Below the pieces are notes generated by a model. The model was not told the DNA's origin, ran no database searches, and saw nothing but the letters and a program-made list of their open reading frames with translations. Position numbers and translations under genes: made by a program. Shown one piece after another: positions 1-6,700 of a DNA stretch of 14,003 bases. This DNA comes from CBFCZU01 sp965602635. GTDB taxonomy: Bacteria; Planctomycetota; Phycisphaerae; SM23-33. Each line of letters begins with the position of its first letter. Positions within the stretch are counted from its first letter, which is position 1. Location: contig CBFCZU010000109.1 of NCBI GenBank assembly GCA_965602635.1, forward strand, positions 1 to 14,003, read 5' to 3'.

Positions 1-424
1 ACTCTTCGTCAGTCTCGCCGTCGCCGCTCCCGGAGGCGGCTGGGGGCAGGGCGCCCAGGCCCTTGGCGAGCACCTCGCTGCGCAGATGAAGGTACTCTGC
101 CCGGGGCGCCTGGCCCGTCGCGGTCCCCAGCGTCCAGGGCTCGAGGTGGAGCGGCTGGTCCGGCCTCGCCGCCGGCCGACGGACATAGACGATCCGCTCG
201 GCCGCGCCCCGCGGGAAGGCGGCGACGACCGCCAGGATGGCGGCGAGGACCACGGCCGCCGCCGTCGCCGCGGCCGCCCAGCGGCGATAGGCGCTTCGCC
301 CCGCGAGCAGGCCCGCCTGGTACAGCAGCCGGTCGCGGTCGATGGCCGGCCTGGCCGGCGCCAGCGACGCCAGCGCCGCCTCGAGTTCCCGCTGGGCGGG
401 GGTCAGGTCTTTTTCGTCTTGCAT
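1..424 (-). CDS. Single-TM anti-sigma-like protein, partial (C-terminus off the left edge)
   Basis: I read this frame directly by reverse-complementing the left edge: 141 codons are open from ATG at 424-422 to the window end without a stop. The product starts MQDEKDLTPAQRELEAAL, a charged, probably cytoplasmic helix. One hydrophobic Ala/Val/Leu segment follows at about residues 49-70, then a basic and Pro-rich outer part (VYVRRPAARP) and an acidic stretch at the edge. The ATG lies inside the last codons of the sigma-factor gene (22-nt overlap), with AAGGA about 10 nt upstream. Short cytoplasmic N-terminus, one TM and extracytoplasmic tail, tightly coupled to an ECF sigma gene, is the usual organisation of a membrane anti-sigma factor. 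That role is inferred from context. I see no zinc-binding ZAS motif (HxxxCxxC), so it could be another sigma-linked membrane protein. Confidence 0.7.
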   Translation of the reverse strand, partial: MQDEKDLTPAQRELEAALASLAPARPAIDRDRLLYQAGLLAGRSAYRRWAAAATAAAVVLAAILAVVAAFPRGAAERIVYVRRPAARPDQPLHLEPWTLGTATGQAPRAEYLHLRSEVLAKGLGALPPAASGSGDGETDEE

Positions 425-906
425 GGCTGAACCATCCTTTGCCGGATCTTCTCCAGCGCCGACTGGTACCGGCTCATCAGTGTCGAGACCGGCCGGCCGG
501 TTATCTCGGCGATCTCGCGTAGCTTCATCTGGCCCCAGATCCGCAGGACGACTACCTCCCGCAGCTCCAGGGGCAGCTCGGTCAGTGCCTCTTGGGCGGC
601 CGCGGCGTCGATCGCCGTCGCCGGGTCGGGCCGGAACATCGCCGCGGCGCCGGCCGCCAGACGCTCGTGATGCCGGCGTCGGCGGTACCCCGAACGCAGA
701 TGGCTGATCGCCGCGTTGCGAACGCAGCGGAACAGCCAGCCCTTGGGGTTGGCCGGGGCCTTGCGCTGGGACATCAGGCGGACGAAGACGTCCTGCACCA
801 CGTCCTCGGCCGGGGCGGCGTCCATCCACTGGCGGGCGTACAACACCAGCGGCGGCGCCAGCGCGTCGAACCACTCACTCAGTTGTGCCGGCCCGATCGG
901 TCCCAT
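403..906 (-). CDS. ECF-type RNA polymerase sigma-70 factor
   Basis: A 167-aa protein, the usual size for an extracytoplasmic-function sigma factor, which directs RNA polymerase to a small regulon after release from its anti-sigma partner. Region 2 spans about residues 8-75, with the acidic core-binding helix around AEDVVQDVFVRLM (33-45) and NPKGWLFRCVRNAAISHLR (53-71), the -10-recognition part. Region 4 spans about 104-157: ALTELPLELREVVVLRIWG, then an HTH with LREIAEITGRPVSTLMSRY and a basic helix contacting -35 DNA. The linker is short and Ala-rich (about 80-103), and there is no extra C-terminal domain. ATG at 906-904 is preceded by AAGGGG at 4-5 nt, which supports the start. The stop overlaps the start of the membrane protein downstream by 22 nt, indicating translational coupling. 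The ECF subgroup cannot be assigned by eye. Confidence 0.93.
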   Translation of the reverse strand: MGPIGPAQLSEWFDALAPPLVLYARQWMDAAPAEDVVQDVFVRLMSQRKAPANPKGWLFRCVRNAAISHLRSGYRRRRHHERLAAGAAAMFRPDPATAIDAAAAQEALTELPLELREVVVLRIWGQMKLREIAEITGRPVSTLMSRYQSALEKIRQRMVQPCKTKKT

Positions 907-931
907 GCGTCCCCTTCGCGTCCATCTCCCA

Positions 932-948
932 GACGCCTGTGGGGCGTC
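932..948. promoter_or_regulatory. Inverted repeat in the sigma gene leader
   Basis: Perfect 6-bp arms GACGCC (932-937) and GGCGTC (943-948) around a 5-nt spacer, 26-42 nt upstream of the sigma ATG. On the minus strand the left arm overlaps TTGACG. It could be a protein-binding site or a small leader hairpin. No function can be shown from sequence alone. Confidence 0.3.
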
Positions 949-975
949 AATTTCCGAATGGATCCCGAGAAAATC

Positions 976-981
976 ATTATA
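976..981 (-). promoter_or_regulatory. TATAAT -10 candidate for the sigma gene
   Basis: The minus strand reads TATAAT, a perfect housekeeping -10, about 70 nt upstream of the sigma ATG, predicting a leader of about 60 nt. No good -35 is present: the bases 17 nt upstream are CCCCGC. No TG extension is seen. The -10 sits at the foot of the 979-1010 hairpin, sharing its terminal A/T base pairs. In such GC-rich DNA an exact hexamer is noticeable but not proof. Confidence 0.35.
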
Positions 982-1010
982 CCGCCGCCCGCCCGCGCGC
1001 GGGGCGGTAT
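979..1010. repeat. GC-rich hairpin, 8-bp arms
   Basis: Perfect arms ATACCGCC (979-986) and GGCGGTAT (1003-1010) with a GC-only interior that can pair further. On the minus strand it is followed by AATGATTTT, which is only weakly terminator-like, and no gene reads into it from that side. It is more likely a 5' regulatory structure or binding site than a terminator. Confidence 0.45.
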
Positions 1011-1012
1011 GG

Positions 1013-1035
1013 CGGGGGGCGGGAGCCGCCCCCCG
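1013..1035. repeat. Very stable hairpin, 10-bp perfect stem and 3-nt loop
   Basis: Bases 1013-1022 (CGGGGGGCGG) pair perfectly with 1026-1035 (CCGCCCCCCG) around the loop GAG. It stands two bases from the preceding hairpin. No T-tract follows on either strand, so it does not fit a canonical intrinsic terminator. Its place midway between two divergent promoters suggests insulation or regulation (inference). Confidence 0.5.
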
Positions 1036-1131
1036 GGGCCTCCGTGCATTTGCGCAACGGAACGGCCTAGTTTGCGGTAGGCGTTCAACAGGACGAGCCC
1101 AAGCCGTCGCGGATTCCAGAGTGGCGGCACT

Positions 1132-1146
1132 ACTACATATTGTGGC
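1132..1146. promoter_or_regulatory. Upstream operator-like site of higBA (copy 1)
   Basis: ACTACATATTGTGG (1132-1145) matches 13 of 14 bases of the copy at 1219-1232. It is only a partial dyad itself. A near-exact repeat of an A/T-rich motif in otherwise GC-rich DNA, 87 bp upstream of the copy that covers the -10, is the pattern expected of a second binding site for the HigA autorepressor. The binding protein is inferred. Confidence 0.4.
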
Positions 1147-1199
1147 CGCCGGGGCGAGCGCGATTTACGCCATTTTCCGCATATTTTTTGAAATGTGCA

Positions 1200-1228
1200 T
1201 TGACTTTTTGCCGATATGACTACATAAT
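1200..1228 (+). promoter_or_regulatory. higBA promoter, TTGACT-N17-CATAAT
   Basis: The -35 TTGACT (1200-1205) and -10 CATAAT (1223-1228) are separated by exactly 17 nt, each one base from the sigma-70 consensus. The predicted transcription start is about 1235, only a few bases before the ATG at 1238, so the mRNA would be leaderless or nearly so. The upstream GTG at 1229 would lie before the transcript begins, which supports ATG 1238 as the start of higB. Confidence 0.65.
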
Positions 1229-1233
1229 GTGGT
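1219..1233. promoter_or_regulatory. Operator-like dyad over the higBA -10 (copy 2)
   Basis: ACTACATAATGTGGT is a 15-bp dyad (arms ACTACAT and ATGTGGT, 6 of 7 pairs, central A) that contains the whole -10 element. Occupancy would block RNA polymerase directly. HigA-type antitoxins usually autorepress their own promoter through an HTH domain, which fits, but which protein binds here is inferred. Confidence 0.5.
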
Positions 1234-1237
1234 TGGT

Positions 1238-1546
1238 ATGAGGGTCGCGGGGCAGGGAAAGCTAAGATGCTTCTGGCAACGACATCCCGACGCAGAGGGG
1301 TGGCTGACGAAATGGTATGCCGTCGTGAAGGCCGCCCAGTGGAGAAGCTTGCTCGATGTTCGCAGCGTCTATCGTTACACCGACTCCGTGAAGGTCGAGT
1401 CGGGCAATACTGCAACCGTGTTCAATGTGTGCGGCAGCAAGTATCGGATGGCTGTCGCTATTCGCTATGACATCCAATGGTTGGTCGTGTTGTGGTTAGG
1501 CACACACGCGGAATATAGCAAGGATGCGTGGAAGGGAAGGCTATGA
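1238..1546 (+). CDS. higB: HigB-type mRNA interferase toxin
   Basis: A 102-aa protein matching the HigB_toxin family (RelE/ParE superfold), whose members cleave mRNA on the ribosome. Diagnostic blocks seen: an HPDAE block (residues 16-20), TKWYAVVKAAQW (24-35), DVRSVY (40-45), the central VFNVCGSKYR (61-70; FN, G66 and KYR match the family), and C-terminal THAEYSK (89-95; family THAEYDK). The length is normal and nothing is missing. I chose ATG 1238 over the in-frame GTG at 1229, because GTG overlaps the -10 and because MRVAGQGKLRCFW aligns with the usual family N-terminus. There is no Shine-Dalgarno sequence, consistent with a leaderless mRNA. The gene shares ATGA with higA. Base composition is less GC-rich than the flanks, suggesting acquisition. 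Confidence 0.9.
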   Translation: MRVAGQGKLRCFWQRHPDAEGWLTKWYAVVKAAQWRSLLDVRSVYRYTDSVKVESGNTATVFNVCGSKYRMAVAIRYDIQWLVVLWLGTHAEYSKDAWKGRL

Positions 1547-1971
1547 CCAACGTTCGGACAGAAAGTGCTGAGCCGCTTCCCCTGGGGTACGACGACTTGA
1601 TCAAGATGCACGCTCCGCGCCCGATCAACGACGATATAGACCTCCAGAACACCACCGAAGTCGTGGATCGGCTGGCCGTGCTGGACAATCCCACCAGGGA
1701 CCAGAGCGATTACCTCAGGATCCTTGCCAGCATGATCGAAGAGTACGAGAACGAACATCACCAAATTGACTTGGCTGGCCTGACCCCGCTGGATGTTGTC
1801 AAGCACCTCGTCGCAGAGAGTGGGATGAATGCGGCCGATCTGGGGCGGGTGTTGGGGGGCAGCCTAAGCTTAGCTTCGGCGATTCTGCGCGGCGAGAGAG
1901 GCCTGAGCAAGGCCAGGATCGCGGCGCTGTCCAAGCACTTCAAAGTGAGCGCGGATCTGTTCCTGCGATAG
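1543..1971 (+). CDS. higA: HigA-type antitoxin / HTH autorepressor
   Basis: A 142-aa protein in two parts. Residues about 15-78 form a helical region (YDDLIKMHAPRPINDD, then VDRLAVLDNPTRDQSDYLRILASMIEEYE) typical of the longer HigA proteins encoded after HigB. Residues about 80-142 are an XRE/Cro-like HTH: LTPLDVVKHLVAESG, MNAADLGRVLGG, LSLASAILRGERGLSKARIAAL, KHFKVSADLFL. It should neutralise HigB and repress the operon. The start ATG 1543 overlaps the higB stop as ATGA and is preceded by a GA-rich Shine-Dalgarno stretch (AAGGGAAGG). An upstream in-frame GTG at 1528 is less likely. The toxin-first order is characteristic of higBA. Codon use is less GC-biased than in neighbouring genes. Confidence 0.9.
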   Translation: MTNVRTESAEPLPLGYDDLIKMHAPRPINDDIDLQNTTEVVDRLAVLDNPTRDQSDYLRILASMIEEYENEHHQIDLAGLTPLDVVKHLVAESGMNAADLGRVLGGSLSLASAILRGERGLSKARIAALSKHFKVSADLFLR

Positions 1972-2016
1972 GCGTGGCTGCTAGGGCGGGTATTTCACCA
2001 CAGACCTGGCTGCCCA

Positions 2017-2040
2017 CCTGTCTGCCCGACAGGCAGGCCG
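2017..2040. repeat. Short inverted-repeat element, possible dispersed repeat
   Basis: CCTGTC (2017-2022), loop TGCCC, GACAGG (2028-2033): a perfect 6-bp stem. An overlapping alternative stem is CTGCC (2022-2026) with GGCAG (2032-2036). It is followed by GGCCGGCC. It sits directly downstream of higA and could act as its terminator, though no T-tract follows. Only one copy occurs in this window. Confidence 0.4.
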
Positions 2041-2122
2041 GCCGGCAGGGGGCCGAGATGGTATCCCGTGATCTTCGGCGAGGCGCGCGGGCGTCAATCC
2101 TTCTTCTTCGGCTCGGGCTTGT

Positions 2123-2155
2123 CCAGGGCGGCGCTGCGCCAACGGCCCTTCCTGG
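2123..2155 (-). terminator. Stem-loop downstream of the M23 gene, possible terminator
   Basis: On the minus strand, 35 nt past the stop, CCAGG...GGGC...GGCGC-A-GCGCC-GCCC-TGG can fold into a long imperfect hairpin. The core is GGCGC (2130-2134) with GCGCC (2136-2140), flanked by GGGC (2126-2129) with GCCC (2145-2148). There is no U-tract, so intrinsic termination is uncertain. Confidence 0.3.
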
Positions 2156-2189
2156 CAGGTCCCCGTAGTCCAGGGAGCGGCCCCGTGCG

Positions 2190-3752
2190 CTATTTGCCCC
2201 GAAGATTGCGCACGCGGACGCTCACCGTCCTGGACCCCAGGTTTCCTTTCAGGTCCCAGGCCCTTACGGTCACGCGGTACAGGCCGTCGGGGAAGCGCCG
2301 CCGGCCCTTCTGGTCGCGCTGGGCGGTGTCCCAGGTCTGCATCCTATCGGCCGGTTCGATGATTCCGTCCCCGTCCGTGTTGGTCGCCTTGACGAAGTGA
2401 ACTACGGGGAAGCGCGGCCGGCCCTTAAGCCACCGCTGCTTGTCCTTGTTGGAGACGTATAGAACGGAGGCTGCGCGCGGGTTTTCCACGGGTCCTCGCT
2501 GGTCGAGCACCAGCTTCCGCCACGGCTTGGCCTCATCGCCCGCTATTTCAAGCGTGACGACCGGCACCATCCAGGTGCAGGCATGATCCTTGTGCGCGTT
2601 GTCGGAGATGCCGACGATCACGTCCACCATGCCCGAAACCCTGGCGAGCCCGTCGGGGCCTGCTGGGAACTCATCCAAAGTGCCTTCACGGACGAAATGG
2701 AACTGTTTGTCGATGGCCGGCGGCGCGCTGTCCTTCCAGTCAAAGAAGAGCAAAGGGTCCACGAGGCTGTGGACATCGACCTTGCCCGCGCCGGTCTTCT
2801 TGAACCTGACGTAGTGCAGATGCAGGTGGTCGGCGCCCCTGTTCTTTCCCACGTAGAACTTGACCAGCTTGCCCAGGGCCTGCCCCTTGCGGACCTTGTC
2901 TCCGACCTTGAAGGTGTAGGAGGCCGGGTCGACGTGCGTGTAGCACCAGCCTTCGTCGCCGCTCTTCTTGGGCGTGACGATGAAGAAGTGGTGGGTCTTC
3001 GACTTGGGATAGTTCGTGGCTATGGCCGCGACGTATCCGCCTTCGACGGCGAGGACCTCGGCCCCGGCCGGCTGGATGAAATCGAGCCCCGCGTGCACGT
3101 ACTGGTCCGTCGGCTGCTGGTAGTTGTTCCAGACGTTCTGATCCCGGAAGCCGCCCTTGAAAGGCCAGCCCAGACGGCGCATCCGAACCTTCACCGGCGA
3201 CGCCGGCGGCTTGGCGGCATCCTTGAGGAAGGTCTCCTTCTCTTTGCGGAGCCCTGCCGTCTCCGGCGTGGCGCGGCCGGCGAGGATGTCCAGAGCTTTC
3301 CTGGCCTCCTCGCGGACCAGGTGGCGCACTTTCCCGGTCTTCGGATCGCGCCAGGCGAAGGGGTCCTCCCTTGCCAGCTTCACAAGCGCGCGGCGGGCGC
3401 TCTTGTCGCCGATCTTGCCCAGCGCCAGGGCCGCGCACCGCCTCACGTTGAAGTATGGATCCTTCAATGCCCTCAACAGCGGCCCTACCGCCTTCCTGGA
3501 CCCGATGTCGCCAAGGGCGTTGGCGGCGGTGAACCTGAGGGTGCCGTCGGCCTTCTTGTCGCCGAGGATCTTGGCCAGTCCGTCGACGGCCGCTTCGCCG
3601 GCGGAGATGACTTCCTGGTAAGCATTGGGCTTGCCTGCCCGAAACTGCCGCAGGGCCCTGGCGGCGCGGTCTTTCCCTGGCGTGTCGGCGAACGCGACGA
3701 GGCAGATCAACACAGGCCACGTACTAAGCGCCAGGGCGGTCGATCGTCTCAT
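2190..3752 (-). CDS. Secreted HEAT-repeat / M23 (LytM-type) peptidase
   Basis: A 520-aa protein with a Sec signal peptide (MRRSTALALSTWPVLICLVAFA, cleavage near residue 22). Residues about 45-165 contain HEAT-like helical repeats (FTAANALGDIGSRKAVGPLL, CAALALGKIGDKSARRALVKL). Residues about 205-335 form an M23 domain carrying the zinc motifs: HAGLD (H220, D224) and an HLHLHYV segment (H309/H311/H313), with the final HLHY matching the family HxH motif. All metal ligands appear present, so it may be an active peptidoglycan endopeptidase, although M23 relatives are sometimes regulatory. The C-terminal ~120 residues form a beta-rich Ig-like region (GDGIIEPADR, GLYRVTVRAWDLKGN). Start: ATG 3752 with AAGGAG 10 nt upstream. 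A longer frame continues upstream but lacks a ribosome-binding site and runs through the PQQ gene. It lies 29 nt after that gene, hence one operon. It ends in TAG. Confidence 0.9.
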   Translation of the reverse strand: MRRSTALALSTWPVLICLVAFADTPGKDRAARALRQFRAGKPNAYQEVISAGEAAVDGLAKILGDKKADGTLRFTAANALGDIGSRKAVGPLLRALKDPYFNVRRCAALALGKIGDKSARRALVKLAREDPFAWRDPKTGKVRHLVREEARKALDILAGRATPETAGLRKEKETFLKDAAKPPASPVKVRMRRLGWPFKGGFRDQNVWNNYQQPTDQYVHAGLDFIQPAGAEVLAVEGGYVAAIATNYPKSKTHHFFIVTPKKSGDEGWCYTHVDPASYTFKVGDKVRKGQALGKLVKFYVGKNRGADHLHLHYVRFKKTGAGKVDVHSLVDPLLFFDWKDSAPPAIDKQFHFVREGTLDEFPAGPDGLARVSGMVDVIVGISDNAHKDHACTWMVPVVTLEIAGDEAKPWRKLVLDQRGPVENPRAASVLYVSNKDKQRWLKGRPRFPVVHFVKATNTDGDGIIEPADRMQTWDTAQRDQKGRRRFPDGLYRVTVRAWDLKGNLGSRTVSVRVRNLRGK

Positions 3753-3781
3753 CTCAGGATGTCTCCTTGTAGGTGGCGGCG

Positions 3782-6700
3782 TCACGGCGCTGCCGGCTGG
3801 AAGGCCAGGACCCGCCCGTCGGCGGTGACGGCGAAGAGCCGCCCGGCGCAGAATGCCAGGTCCGTCACCTCGGCCCCGGCCGGCGCCGACCACAGGTCGC
3901 GTCCGGTCTTGGCGTCGCTGGCGACGATCTTGCCTCCGCCGGCGGAGAGGACCGTCTCGCCGGCCAGGATGACGGCCTCGATCTGCACGCCCGCTCGCGC
4001 CTTCCAAAGCACGTCGGCGGGGTCGGGCGATTTCACCACGCGCTTGGGCAGCTTCGACTCGACGTGGGTGAACCAGCCGCGCTTGCGGTGGACCCGGTAG
4101 GCCGAGCGCTTCTCGGCGGCCAGGAAATGCCCGTCGCGGAGGTAGATCGCCTCGTCCGTCACGACGGGCAGTCGCTGCCTGAGGTCGTTGTACGTGGCCA
4201 CGTGGTGGACGAACTGCCTGTCGGCCGAGCCCACGACCGCGTCGTCGCCGACGGTCATGACCCACATGCCCGTGGCGGAGAAGGCCCCGCGCCACAGCGG
4301 CTGGCCGTATGGCTGGCGCTTCGGGTCGTTGACGTACACGCCGGCAGGCGGCCCGCCGACGCTGGGCATGAACAGCAGCGTCTCGCCCATGGCCATCGCC
4401 CCGCGGAGGCAGTCCATCCCCCGCCGGAAACCCAGCTTGTCCCTGGTCCAGAGGGCCTTGCCTGTCTCGGCGTCGAGGGCGTAGAGGCGGCCACCCTCCT
4501 GGGGGAAGTACCCGGCCGCGACGTATGCGACGCCGTCGTGGACGAGCACCCCGCACCCCGCCGGCCAGGCGGACATGAAGTTCTCGTAGGCCACGACCCG
4601 CTCGCGGCCGAGGGCGGCGCGGAACTTCCAGACGAGTTTTCCGTCGGCGGCCCGCAGGCAGTGGGCCCAGCCGTCGTCATCGCCGAAGTATAGCCGGCCT
4701 CGCCAGTAGAACGGGGCGACGCGAATGGCGCCCGGTGCGGTGTACTGCCACCTCTGCCGCCCGGTGGCGGCGTCGAGGGCGCGGACCTTCCGGTCGGACG
4801 AGCCCACGAAGACCGTCCCGCCCGCGACGGCCAGGGGCGTCAGCTCGCCGGCGAGCTTTTCGGCCCACCCCTGCCGCAGGGGCAGCTTCGGCGCCTCGGG
4901 CGTCTTTCCGCCGCGGGCGCCGTCGGCCCGCCAGCTCGCCCAGACCCGCCCGTCGCCCGTCGCAGGCGGCTTGCCGAACGCCTCGCCCTTGACCAGCCGG
5001 CGGCTGGGGTCGGCGTACTTGGTGATCGCGCGCTTGCCGGGGATCAGGGCGACGTGGGCGCGCATCGGGTGGGCGCAGTTGCAGCCGGCCCCCTGGACCA
5101 GCAGCAGCCCGTAGGCAGGTAGGCCGGGATAGTGGCAGCAGCAGCGGATACGGTCGTACTGGCGGGTCCGCTTGGTCTTGCGGTCGATCCAGGTGAATCC
5201 CCCGCCGGCCCGGTGGCGATAGAGCAGCCACCTCGGCGTCGCCAGCAGCGGCGTGCATTTGGCGTGGGCCGGGCCGGGGGCCTGGTCGGGGTCGATTCGC
5301 CCGGTGCGGGCGTCGGCGGCGACGAACTTGCCCCGCCCGTGCTGCGGGGCCATGTAAACCGTCTCGCCCGAGAAGGTCATGCAGGCGACGGCCCCTTCGC
5401 CCTTCGGCTCGGCGATGAGCTTGCCGTCGTCGGCGGAGAACACGGCCACCTTCCATCCCGCGTCGCGTGCCCTGCTCGAGACGTCACCCGCGGGGGCGTA
5501 CATGATCCACAGCCGCCCGCGAAAGAGGCCGGCATGAGTGACCTTCGCCTCGGGCGGGATGTGGGTCTTCTTCGACCAGGCGTCCTTTCCGGTGGCGGTG
5601 TCGAGGGCGCGGATGGTCTTGCCGGTGTCGATGAAGAGCATCCGCCCGCCGCCGATGACGATCGAGGCGGTCTCCACGTCGGCCTTCCGAACCCACCGGG
5701 CCTTGCCCGCTGCGGGGTCGATGGCGAACACGGCGCTGCTGACGCCGCGCCAGTGAGGCCCGCCCCAACTGGTGAAGCCGCGGATCTGGTGGCGCGGCGA
5801 TTTGCCGATGCTGCCGAACATCCGCTCGCCCACACGCGAGAGGTAGAGCCAGATTTCGTCGGCGGCGGGCCTGGCGTCAGGCGGAATCGGCCAGGCGGCC
5901 GCCTGCTTGCCGTCGGCGGCGCTGAGGACGTGGCAGAGCTTGCCGCCCAGCACGTACAGCAGATCGTCCGTCGCGACGACATCGCTGCACGGCTCGATCG
6001 GGCTGTAGTTCAGCAGCGGGCGGTCGATGCCAAGGGCCTTCTGGCCCAGCTTCGCCCACAGCCGCGTGCCCGTGAAGGCGTCGGTCGCCTGGATGTAGGG
6101 GGTCGTCTCCTCGTGCCCGCCGTAGCCCCTGCCGATCTCGAAGACGCGCCCGCCGGCGACGAGGACCGTCGCCGAGGCCAGCCCCGGCTGCGGAGCCGCC
6201 GACCAGAGCAGCTTCAGCTCCGGCCCGCCCATCATGTCTTCGCTGGCGTGGGTGCAGGCCGGGTCGTGGGCGCGGTGGGTCCACTCGTCCCAGCCCTCGC
6301 CCCGGGGCCGCGTGATCCGAGCCCAGACGCCGTCGGCCTGGACGACCTCGTAGCCGGCTATGCCCGCTGCCTTGAGCCAACCTTCCAGCAGCGCCTTCGT
6401 CAGCGGCGCCTCGGCCTGCTTCGCGGCGGCGGCGCTCTGGCCGATCACCGCCACGCCCTTGGGGTGCAGGACGCGGAGGATCTCCTTGAACTCCCGCCCT
6501 CGCTTGCCGGCGACGAACTCGTCTCCGCAGACGATGAGCGTCGCGCAGTAGTCGGGGTAATCGAGCCTGGCCAGGTCGCCGCGGTCGGCGGCCACTCGCG
6601 TGCCGTACAGCCCGGCGGCGTCGATGGCCTTTCGCGCGGCCTCGACCGTGGCGGCGTCGGGATCGACGCACTGGATCTTCAGCGCCGTCCGCCGGGCAAG

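Larger units (their letters stand above)
907..1131. other. Intergenic region between the divergent sigma gene and higBA
   Basis: No supportable coding region. Short open frames here lack ribosome-binding sites and family features. The stretch holds a dyad at 932-948, a -10 candidate for the sigma gene at 976-981, and two GC-rich hairpins (979-1010 and 1013-1035), each listed separately. From about 1070 to 1131 I see only a 6-bp dyad GGCGGC (1123-1128) / GCCGCC (1145-1150) that brackets the first higBA operator-like site. Confidence 0.6.
1972..2189. other. Intergenic region between convergent higA and the M23 gene
   Basis: No convincing gene. It starts with a short inverted-repeat element (2017-2040). 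It also contains a stem-loop (2123-2155) and an in-frame open stretch after the amber stop of the M23 gene (2094-2189), described separately. The phrase TTTCACCACAGA at about 2002-2013, followed by the CCTGTC/GACAGG repeat, resembles fragments of intergenic repeats seen in environmental genomes. That resemblance is from memory. Confidence 0.5.

Noticed and set aside
1974..2168. 64-codon plus-strand open frame after higA
   Set aside because: Its N-terminal half is the translation of the inverted-repeat element and it has no ribosome-binding site.
2583..4100. Plus-strand open frame (505 codons) across the M23 gene and the end of the PQQ gene
   Set aside because: Spans two real genes on the other strand with no motif of its own.
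3753..4556. Upstream extension of the M23 reading frame (about 268 codons)
   Set aside because: Overlaps the propeller gene in another frame, gives Arg-rich low-complexity sequence, and is preceded by no Shine-Dalgarno sequence; the signal peptide plus AAGGAG at 3752 marks the true start.
5069..5143. c-type haem site in the propeller
   Set aside because: The Cys-rich stretch has no CxxCH pattern, so a covalently bound haem is not supported.
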